11,914 nt of DNA from QHCE01 sp038260095 (GTDB taxonomy: Bacteria; Actinomycetota; Actinomycetes; Mycobacteriales; QHCE01), in the NCBI GenBank assembly GCA_038260095.1, contig JBBSOC010000065.1, positions 1 through 11,914 on the forward strand, written 5' to 3'. The translations under genes were made by a program, and so were the position numbers. Positions 5,422 through 11,914 of this stretch are shown here, piece after piece. The stretch's first letter is position 1. Every line of letters starts with the position of its first letter. The notes beneath the pieces were generated by a model. The model searched no databases, was not told the origin of the DNA, and saw only the letters and a list, made by a program, of their open reading frames with translations.

Positions 5422-7248
5422 TCAGCCCACGAAGCGGTTGGCGATGGGGAGCCGACGATCTCGGCCGAAGGCCTTAGTGCTGACCTTGGGTCCTGGCGGC
5501 GCTTGGCGCCGCTTATGCTCGGCGGCCTTGACCAGCCGCAGCACCGAATCCACGAGCTCCGAGTCGTAACCGGCGGCGACGATCTCCTCACGCCCGGCGT
5601 CGGAATCGACATATAATCGCAGGATCGCGTCGAGTACGTCATACGGTGGTAGCGCGTCACTGTCTAGCTGATCCAGGCTTAGCTCGGCTGACGGCGGCTT
5701 GACGATGCTGTTCTCCGGGATGGGGGGCTGCTCGCCCCGTTGTTCGGCGTAGGAGTTGCGCCACCGTGCAAGCTTCCAGACCATTGTTTTGTACACGTCC
5801 TTGAGCGGCGCGAACGCGCCTGCCGCGTCTCCGTACAGCGTGGAGTACCCCACGGCGAGCTCGCTCTTGTTTCCGGTGGACAACAGCAACTGTCCCTCGG
5901 AATTGGAGATACCCATCAGCAATACCGCGCGCAGGCGCGCCTGCACGTTCTGCGCCGCCAGGCCCCGCAGCGGCAGCTCATCGCCGAACGTCTTCATCAA
6001 CGCGTTGATCGGAATCACTCGATAGTGCAGCCCGGTCCGTGCGGCGAGGTCAGCGGCGTCATCATAGGAATGCTGGGATGAGAAGGCACTGGGCAGCGCC
6101 ACGCCGTGCACCTGTGACCCGCCTAAGGCGTCACAGGCGAGCGTCGCGCAGACCGCGGAGTCGATCCCGCCCGATACGCCCAGCACTACCGAATCAAAAC
6201 CGTTTTTGCGTACGTAATCTCCTAAACCCAGTGCTAGCGTTTGCCACGTCTGTTGCTCAATGCTGAGCTCCTCGCGGATCAGCTCGGATGATCCTGTCGG
6301 AGCTGATTTTGCGGTGACTGGTTTGGGTCGCAGGGTGATCTGGCCGTGTTCAACTGTGAAGGTTGGCTGCCCGAGTAACTTGGTCGGCAACGCGGCATCC
6401 ACCGAGTTGGGCTTTATTTCTTTCACTGGTAGATCTAGATCTACCGTTAGGAGATGGTCTTCATATGACGGAGCATGCGCGAGCACTCGGCCGTCTGGAT
6501 GCACCACCATTGTGCTGCCGTCGAATACTAGCTCGTCTTGCCCACCGACGAGGTTCACATAGGCGACGATCGCGCCGGTATGCCGTGCCGCCTGCCGGCA
6601 CGCCGCGATTCGGGCCGCATCCTTGCCGTACTCATAGGGTGAGGCGTTAATGCAGACCAGCACGTCGATGTCTTTGTCAGCATAGGCAGTCAGCGGCCCG
6701 CTTTCGTACCACACATCAGCGCAAACCAGCATGCCCAGCTTGGGGTCACGGCTGCTAGAGGTTCCATCCTTGCCCCCTTCGTTGGTCAGCGTGACTATCG
6801 ACACTTGACTGCCCGGCACGAAGTGCCGGTCCTCATCGAACACTCCGTGGGTGGGGAGGTGATGCTTGTTCTGCTTAACCACAATCTGGCCACGATGCAA
6901 CAGCACGGCCGTGTTGCGGCCGCCGACCGAGCTCCGTTGCCCCATGGCCTTCGGACGAACTGGTCCGTCAGCGTCGAGGGTACCCAGAATCAGGGCCACG
7001 TCATCGAGCTGGGAATCAACGAGGCGCTGTTGCAGTTGAACCAACGCGGCTGCGCTACTGGCCACGAACGCTTCCCGAAGCGCCAGATCTTCGATCGGAT
7101 AGCCGGTCAGTGCCATCTCACCGACCGCTACTAGCTGCGCGCCCGCGTCACGCGCGGCCCGTACGGCTTGCAGGATCAACTCGGTATTCCCCTCGAAGTC
7201 GCCAACGGTCGGGTTGATCTGGGCCAGTGCCAGGCGAAGCTGTGCCAT
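5422..7248 (-). CDS. nadE: Glutamine-dependent NAD+ synthetase
   Basis: Makes NAD+ from deamido-NAD+ (nicotinate adenine dinucleotide), ATP and the amide of glutamine, the last step of NAD synthesis; cytoplasmic. The N-terminal nitrilase-type glutaminase domain (about 1-290) has the Glu-Lys-Cys triad: Glu44 in VGEMALTGYP, Lys128 in KHHLPTHGVFDE, and Cys176 in MLVCADVWYE. The C-terminal synthetase domain (about 325-608) has the ATP pyrophosphatase loop SGGIDS (359-364) in VVLGVSGGIDSAVC, then STGNKSELAVGYSTLYGD and a C-terminal RRQAPPGPKVSTKAFGRDRRLPIANRF. The 608 residues and the two fused domains fit the glutaminase-coupled type. ATG 7248 starts directly at the first strand (LRLALAQINPTVGDF), though its SD is weak. 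It diverges from glnA2 across 170 bp that contain the GlnR-like site, so both may respond to nitrogen state. Confidence 0.97.
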   Translation of the reverse strand: MAQLRLALAQINPTVGDFEGNTELILQAVRAARDAGAQLVAVGEMALTGYPIEDLALREAFVASSAAALVQLQQRLVDSQLDDVALILGTLDADGPVRPKAMGQRSSVGGRNTAVLLHRGQIVVKQNKHHLPTHGVFDEDRHFVPGSQVSIVTLTNEGGKDGTSSSRDPKLGMLVCADVWYESGPLTAYADKDIDVLVCINASPYEYGKDAARIAACRQAARHTGAIVAYVNLVGGQDELVFDGSTMVVHPDGRVLAHAPSYEDHLLTVDLDLPVKEIKPNSVDAALPTKLLGQPTFTVEHGQITLRPKPVTAKSAPTGSSELIREELSIEQQTWQTLALGLGDYVRKNGFDSVVLGVSGGIDSAVCATLACDALGGSQVHGVALPSAFSSQHSYDDAADLAARTGLHYRVIPINALMKTFGDELPLRGLAAQNVQARLRAVLLMGISNSEGQLLLSTGNKSELAVGYSTLYGDAAGAFAPLKDVYKTMVWKLARWRNSYAEQRGEQPPIPENSIVKPPSAELSLDQLDSDALPPYDVLDAILRLYVDSDAGREEIVAAGYDSELVDSVLRLVKAAEHKRRQAPPGPKVSTKAFGRDRRLPIANRFVG

Positions 7249-7368
7249 GGATGATACGTCCGCTTTCGGTCAAGTTATGTAGTAGTAGTTGCCGCATAGC
7301 AGCTCTGTCCTTGTTTCTACCACTGCCGTCGGCTCCACCACGGTGTTTCTTCGTTGCGCATGGTGGGT

Positions 7369-7384
7369 GTAACCGTGGCGAAAC
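7369..7384 (+). promoter_or_regulatory. GlnR-box-like operator upstream of glnA2
   Basis: GTAAC, six bases, GAAAC: a full match to the gTnAc-n6-GaAAc half of the consensus described for the actinobacterial nitrogen regulator GlnR. It lies 35 bp before the glnA2 start, in the 170-bp nadE/glnA2 divergent region. A further GAAAC on the other strand (GTTTC, 7345-7349) lies 20 bp upstream but has no good partner. Such sites control glnA, amtB and nitrite reductase genes in Streptomyces and mycobacteria. Binding here is inferred, not shown; a position this near the start could mean activation or repression. Confidence 0.55.
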
Positions 7385-7418
7385 CAATTATCTCCAAAAG
7401 TGAGGCAGACTGTGCGTT

Positions 7419-8837
7419 ATGGAGCCAATGGATCAGCCTATGGAACTGCACACCTCGGCCCAGTCGCAGCCTAGTCAGCTGGCCAAACAGCGCGAATTCG
7501 TACTGCGCACGCTGGAAGAACGCGACATTAGCTTCGTTCGGCTCTGGTTCACCGATGTGCTGGGCATACTCAAATCCGTCTCGGTAGCACCGGCCGAGCT
7601 TGATGACGCGTTTGAAGATGGCATCGGCTTTGATGGCTCGGCAATCGAAGGTTTTACCCGAGTCTACGAATCTGACATGGTCGCCGTTCCCGATCCGGCG
7701 ACGTTTCAAGTCTTTCCGTTCGAAGGCGGTGGTGGAAGTGGCGGTGAGGTCGCCCGCATGTTCTGCGACCTGCAGCTGCCGGATGGCTCGCCGTCATGGG
7801 CCGATCCTCGGCATGTGCTGCGGCGTACGCTGGCCGCGGCGGCCGAGAAAGGCTTCACGTTCTATACCCACCCTGAGATTGAATTCTTTCTACTCAGCGA
7901 TGTCCCCAGCGATGGATCGCCACCTACCCCGGTAGATGCCGGCGGATACTTCGATCACACCTCTCATGCGCTGGCACGCGACTTCCGCCGCGAGGCGGTG
8001 CTGGCACTGGAACAGATTGGCATTTCGGTGGAATTTAGCCACCACGAGTGCGCACCCGGTCAGCAAGAAATCGACCTACGCTACGCCGACGCCCTCACCA
8101 CTGCTGACAACATCATGACGTTCCGGCACGTACTGCAGGAGCTAGCGATCAGCCACGGAGTGCGCGCCACGTTCATGCCCAAGCCATTCACCGATCAGCC
8201 CGGTAGCGGCATGCACACCCATCTGTCGTTGTTTGAGGGCGAGCAGAACGCGTTCTGTGATCTGGCCGATCCGATGGGTCTTTCGAAGCTGGGCCGCTCG
8301 TTCGTCGCGGGGCTGCTTACCCATGCTCGGGAATGGACCGCCGTCACCAACCAGTGGGTGAACTCCTACAAGCGCCTTTTCCCGCAACCGCTGCCGGGGC
8401 AGATCGCCGAAGCGCCGGCACACATCAGCTGGGGGCACCTCAACCGCTCGGCGCTGGTGCGAGTGCCCGCTTATGGTAAGCCGACGTCCGCGCGAGTCGA
8501 AGTGCGCTCCCCGGATCCGGCCTGCAATCCGTATCTGGCGTTTGCGATGCTGCTAGCTGCCGGGCTGCGCGGAATCGAGCAGGGCTACGAGCTCAACGCG
8601 GCCACCGAAGACGACGTTCGCGCACTCTCGGATGCAGAACGCAGCGCCGCCGGTTACGAGTCACTGCCGACAACCCTGGCCGAGGCGTTATCAGTGCTGG
8701 AATCCAGCGAGCTGGCGGCAAGCACGCTGGGCGAGCATGTGTTCGACTTCTTTCTCAAGAACAAGCGTGCCGAGTGGGACGCTTACCGCCGCCAAGTTAC
8801 CCCATACGAGCGAGCGCTCTACCTGCCGCTGCTGTGA
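7419..8837 (+). CDS. glnA2: Type I glutamine synthetase family protein, GlnA2-type
   Basis: Glutamate-ammonia ligase fold. The best match from memory is mycobacterial GlnA2, sharing for example FVLRTLEERDI-FVRLWFTDVLG, FSHHE-APGQQEIDLR-ADAL, NQWVNSYKRL and GEHVFDFFL-NKR. Metal and substrate residues: Glu153/Glu155 (PEIEFF), Glu210/Glu217 (HHECAPGQQE), His266 (GSGMHTH), and Arg in NRSALVRVP. The Streptomyces GlnA2 is reported as a gamma-glutamylpolyamine synthetase, so ammonia may not be the natural substrate. The GlnE-target tyrosine of the NLYDL motif appears to be Arg401 (DDVRALS). The loop before the flap Glu is lengthened (RLFPQPLPGQIAEAP). It has 472 residues; about 20 N-terminal residues exceed mycobacterial GlnA2, and Met4 or Met8 are other possible starts, with no good SD for any. 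It is followed at once by glnE. Confidence 0.93.
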   Translation: MEPMDQPMELHTSAQSQPSQLAKQREFVLRTLEERDISFVRLWFTDVLGILKSVSVAPAELDDAFEDGIGFDGSAIEGFTRVYESDMVAVPDPATFQVFPFEGGGGSGGEVARMFCDLQLPDGSPSWADPRHVLRRTLAAAAEKGFTFYTHPEIEFFLLSDVPSDGSPPTPVDAGGYFDHTSHALARDFRREAVLALEQIGISVEFSHHECAPGQQEIDLRYADALTTADNIMTFRHVLQELAISHGVRATFMPKPFTDQPGSGMHTHLSLFEGEQNAFCDLADPMGLSKLGRSFVAGLLTHAREWTAVTNQWVNSYKRLFPQPLPGQIAEAPAHISWGHLNRSALVRVPAYGKPTSARVEVRSPDPACNPYLAFAMLLAAGLRGIEQGYELNAATEDDVRALSDAERSAAGYESLPTTLAEALSVLESSELAASTLGEHVFDFFLKNKRAEWDAYRRQVTPYERALYLPLL

Positions 8838-8839
8838 CC

Positions 8840-11728
8840 ATGCAGCTACAGCAGCTACAAAAGTCGCTTGCCAACACCGCGGATCCGCCGCTGGCGGAGC
8901 AGGCGCTGCGCCGTTTAGTCCAGGCGAGCGAACAGGCCGCCGGTGAAAACTCAGCTCGACTACGTGAGGAGCTGGCAACCTCCTCGCCGTTCCGAGAGCG
9001 GCTGCTCGCGGTGTTAGGTGCGTCGGTGGCGCTCGGAGATCACCTGGTGCAGCGGGCCGCATTGGGCGCGGCCGACTGGGAGGTGCTTGGGGCTGAGCAG
9101 CCGCAGACGCCGCCGCTGGGGCTTGTGCTTCCGACTACGTCCGCAGCGCAACTGCGCTGTGCGTACCGGCGGGAGTTGTTGCGCATCGCAGCCGCCGATT
9201 TGACAGGCCAGCTACCGATAATGTCGGTTGCCGCCCAGCTATCTGATCTAGCCGACGCCACGGTGAACGCCGCTATGCAGATGGCCGCTGAGCCTAATAC
9301 CGAGCTTGCGGTGTTGGCGTTGGGGAAGTGCGGCGCGCGGGAGCTGAACTACGTCAGCGATGTTGACGTGCTTTTCCTCACCGAGCGGACTGAGCTGGCG
9401 GCGCGAGCCACGGCATGTGCTCGCCGCGTGATGCAGATATGTCACGAGGTGGCCTGGCGGATTGACCCCGGACTCCGGCCGGAGGGTCAGCAAGGACCCC
9501 TAGTGCGCACGCTGGATAGCTACGTAGCGTATTACCAGCGCTGGGCCGATAGCTGGGAGTTCCAGGCGCTATTGAAGGCCCGCTGGGTAGTCGGACCGCC
9601 TGCCGGCAGCCCGGTCGCGCAGGGATGGTCGGAGCAGATCACTCCTCTAGTGTGGCGTGCGGCGAGCCGACCAAACTTTGTCGCAGACGCACAGGCGATG
9701 CGCCGCCGAGTGGAGCAGCGGGTAAATAGCCATATCGGCCATATCGGTGTTGCCGCCTACTACGACATTAAACTTGGCCCCGGAGGGCTGCGCGATATTG
9801 AATTCGCGGTGCAGTTGCTACAGCTGGTGCACGGTCAGGGAGACCCAGCGTTGCGTTCCGCCGACACGGTTTCGGCGCTGTCCGCGCTCACCGACGGCGG
9901 CTATATCGGTCGTGATGATGGTGCGGCGCTGCACGACTCCTACTGTTTCCTGCGCATTGTGGAGCACAGGCTGCAGCTGAGATCACTGCGTCGCACACAT
10001 CAACTGGTCGCCGATCCTGTGCAGTTGCGTTGGTTGGCTCGCTCTCTCGGGTATCACCGGTTAACCGGAGGCCAGCGTCCCGGCGATGCTGTCGAGCTAT
10101 TCCTGACCGACTGGCGCCGGCACAGCGCACAGGTACGACAGCTGCACGAGAAGTTGTTCTACCGTCCGTTACTCACGGCGGTGGTGCGGCTGCCTAGCGA
10201 CTCGGTGCGACTTACGCCAGATGCGGCACGGCATCGACTTGCCTCGCTGGGTTTTGCCGATCCGCCTGGGGCGCTTGCGCACGTCGCCGCGCTGAGTACG
10301 GGCGTGTCGCGTAGGGCAGCGATTCAACGTGCGCTGTTGCCGGTGATCCTCGCCGAGCTGGCGCAAGCCGCCGATCCCGATGCTGGTCTGTTGGCGTATC
10401 GCAGGGTCAGTGAACAACTGGGTCGCAGCCCATGGTTTCTGCGTTTGATGCGTGACGGTGGCGTGTTGGCGCTGCGACTAGCCAAGGTGCTGGGCCACAG
10501 CAAATACATCGCCAACCTGTTGGAGCGAGACGTGCACGGACTAAACTTGCTGGCCAGCGACGATGACCTAGTGCCACGAAGTCGAACCCAGTTGGTGGAG
10601 CTGTTAACGATCGCGACCAGACGAATGCTTTCTGAGCCCAGCCTGGCGCCCACTCCTGAGTCTGGCGCTGTACTGGGTCGTGCGATTGCCGCCCTACGGA
10701 GTAGGCGCCGGCATGAGCTGTTGCGCATTGCCTGCGCCGACGTGTGTGGTCTGCTTCCATTTACGAACGTGGGACCAGCGCTGAGCGATTTGACCGACGC
10801 TGTGCTCGGCGTAGCACTGGAAGCGGCGTTGGCCCAGATGGCCGCACAGCACGCCGGTGTACTTCCGATGCGGCTGGCTGTGATCGCGATGGGTCGATAT
10901 GGCGGGCAGGAAAGCAGTTACGCCTCTGATGCCGACGTGCTGTTCGTGTACGAACCTCAGCCCGGTGTGGATGCCGGTGTCGCTAGCGCGGCCGCACAAG
11001 GCGTAGCCCGACAGTTGATACAGCTACTTGCCCAGCCTGGTCCGGATCCGGGGCTGGTTATCGATACCGATCTTCGTCCGGAAGGCCGCGGTGGGTCACT
11101 TGCGGCCAGCCTTGGCGCGTACGAACGGTATTACCAGACCCGTTCTCAGCTGTGGGAGAGCCAGGCGTTGCTGCGTGCCCGCTGGGTCGCCGGTGACGCG
11201 GCGGTGGGTGCGGCATTCATCGAGTTGATCGACCCGCTGCGGTACCCGAAGGCCGGACTGAACAACGACCAGCTGCGTGAGTTAAAACGGATGAAAGCAC
11301 GGGTGGAGACCGAGCGGCTACCGCGAGGCGGCGACCCCTCGAGTCATCTCAAACTCGGTCGAGGCGCGCTGGTAGACGTGGAGTGGACCGTGCAGCTGAT
11401 GCAGTTACGGCACGTCTACACCACGCCGGCGCTGCGCACACCTCGTACGCTGCAAGCCCTGCATGCGGAGCGCGGCGCTGGTCTGATTGATGAGGCAGAC
11501 TGTGCTGCGCTGGAACGCGCCTGGCTGATGGTGTCGCGGCTGCGTGATGCTGTCACGCTGGTGCGGGGCAGCGCGGCCGATCAACTTCCTCGGACAGGCC
11601 GTGAGCTGTCGGGAGTGGTACGGCTAGCTTCCGACGGCGCGTCAGATGAGGTCGGCGTGTTCACTGATACTTATTTGCGAACCACCAGGCAGGCCCGTAA
11701 AGCTGTGGATAGACTGCTGGCCGGTTAG
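8840..11728 (+). CDS. glnE: Bifunctional glutamine synthetase adenylyltransferase / adenylyl-removing enzyme
   Basis: Adds AMP to a tyrosine of glutamine synthetase when nitrogen is plentiful and removes it by phosphorolysis when scarce. It has 962 residues in two related halves. The adenylyl-removing half has GKCGARELNYVSDVDVLFL, with Asp174 and Asp176 binding metal. The adenylyltransferase half has MGRYGGQESSYASDADVLFV, with Asp697 and Asp699. The repeat RPEGQQGPLVRTLDSYVAYYQ versus RPEGRGGSLAASLGAYERYYQ, and LGPGGLRDIEFAVQLLQL versus LGRGALVDVEWTVQLMQL, shows the internal duplication. Both active sites look intact, and length fits E. coli (946) and mycobacteria (994). The start is ATG 8840, two bases after the glnA2 stop; an in-frame GTG at 8834 overlaps that stop (GTGA) and is equally possible. 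No separate SD is seen, so translation is probably coupled to glnA2. Confidence 0.96.
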   Translation: MQLQQLQKSLANTADPPLAEQALRRLVQASEQAAGENSARLREELATSSPFRERLLAVLGASVALGDHLVQRAALGAADWEVLGAEQPQTPPLGLVLPTTSAAQLRCAYRRELLRIAAADLTGQLPIMSVAAQLSDLADATVNAAMQMAAEPNTELAVLALGKCGARELNYVSDVDVLFLTERTELAARATACARRVMQICHEVAWRIDPGLRPEGQQGPLVRTLDSYVAYYQRWADSWEFQALLKARWVVGPPAGSPVAQGWSEQITPLVWRAASRPNFVADAQAMRRRVEQRVNSHIGHIGVAAYYDIKLGPGGLRDIEFAVQLLQLVHGQGDPALRSADTVSALSALTDGGYIGRDDGAALHDSYCFLRIVEHRLQLRSLRRTHQLVADPVQLRWLARSLGYHRLTGGQRPGDAVELFLTDWRRHSAQVRQLHEKLFYRPLLTAVVRLPSDSVRLTPDAARHRLASLGFADPPGALAHVAALSTGVSRRAAIQRALLPVILAELAQAADPDAGLLAYRRVSEQLGRSPWFLRLMRDGGVLALRLAKVLGHSKYIANLLERDVHGLNLLASDDDLVPRSRTQLVELLTIATRRMLSEPSLAPTPESGAVLGRAIAALRSRRRHELLRIACADVCGLLPFTNVGPALSDLTDAVLGVALEAALAQMAAQHAGVLPMRLAVIAMGRYGGQESSYASDADVLFVYEPQPGVDAGVASAAAQGVARQLIQLLAQPGPDPGLVIDTDLRPEGRGGSLAASLGAYERYYQTRSQLWESQALLRARWVAGDAAVGAAFIELIDPLRYPKAGLNNDQLRELKRMKARVETERLPRGGDPSSHLKLGRGALVDVEWTVQLMQLRHVYTTPALRTPRTLQALHAERGAGLIDEADCAALERAWLMVSRLRDAVTLVRGSAADQLPRTGRELSGVVRLASDGASDEVGVFTDTYLRTTRQARKAVDRLLAG

Positions 11729-11914
11729 TAGTTAGCCGCCGTGTGGGGATGAACCCGTAACTTGATTTCGATGATGGACAGTTGGTGTAGTGGTGCTTGG
11801 AGGTCACTCGGGTAGTTACTCAGCTGGCCAAGCACTGCGCCGGGCCAACGCACGGACACTGGCTTGGGTAGATAACGCCTTTGTCGTGCGGTACCGAGTA
11901 CCGATGGTGGTGAC
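11729..11914. other. Right-edge region after glnE, no gene identified
   Basis: No T-tailed terminator is visible. An 8-bp inverted repeat (GTGCTTGG 11793-11800, CCAAGCAC 11828-11835) has a 27-base gap. A plus-strand frame from GTG 11790 stays open to the edge (begins VVLGGHSGSYSAGQALRR), and a minus-strand frame ending near 11725 (tail EIKLRVHPHTAANY) is also open from the edge. I cannot tell whether either is a gene. Confidence 0.25.

Noticed and set aside
7317..7709. Minus-strand open frame across the glnA2 start
   Set aside because: It is antisense to conserved GlnA2 sequence and crosses the divergent promoter region.

Overview
This window looks like a chromosome segment from an actinobacterium. 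The evidence is GC-rich coding with actinobacterial versions of PanB, glutamine-dependent NadE, GlnA2 and GlnE; a DUF6221-type protein, a family known mainly from actinobacteria and their phages; an actinobacterial RNase P RNA; and a match to the actinobacterial GlnR operator. I cannot place the genus. The GlnA2-GlnE and PanB neighbourhood resembles the mycobacterial glnE / glnA2 / panB cluster.

Left part (1-2874). The window opens inside rnpB (+ strand), whose 3' half fills 1-225. Next come a VOC/glyoxalase-fold protein and a short DUF6221-like protein (both -), then a divergent promoter region with three 23-bp tandem repeats, then a stand-alone AAA ATPase of the DUF4143 type (+). Directly after the ATPase lies a second, decayed rnpB fragment (about 2755-2874). 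It is missing an internal block equivalent to 55-189 of the first copy. The accessory-looking genes are therefore bracketed by two direct copies of rnpB 3' sequence, which suggests an old insertion or duplication. This is the most unusual structure in the window.

Middle part (3005-5160). A GNAT acetyltransferase (+) faces a small secreted four-cysteine protein (-) across a very strong hairpin terminator. The secreted protein resembles the tendamistat-type alpha-amylase inhibitors but lacks their Trp-Arg-Tyr inhibitory triad, and its signal peptide is encoded across a run of nine G. Upstream of it is panB (-), for pantothenate and CoA synthesis.

Right part (5326-11728). nadE (-, glutamine-dependent NAD+ synthetase) and glnA2 (+) diverge from a 170-bp region. 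That region holds GTAAC-n6-GAAAC, a full match to the consensus half-operator of the nitrogen regulator GlnR. glnA2 is followed almost without gap by glnE, the bifunctional adenylyltransferase/adenylyl-removing enzyme that controls glutamine synthetase. GlnA2 appears to lack the tyrosine that GlnE modifies, so the GlnE substrate is probably a GlnA1 elsewhere in the genome. The right half is thus a nitrogen/glutamine module. The last 186 bases hold no gene that I can identify.
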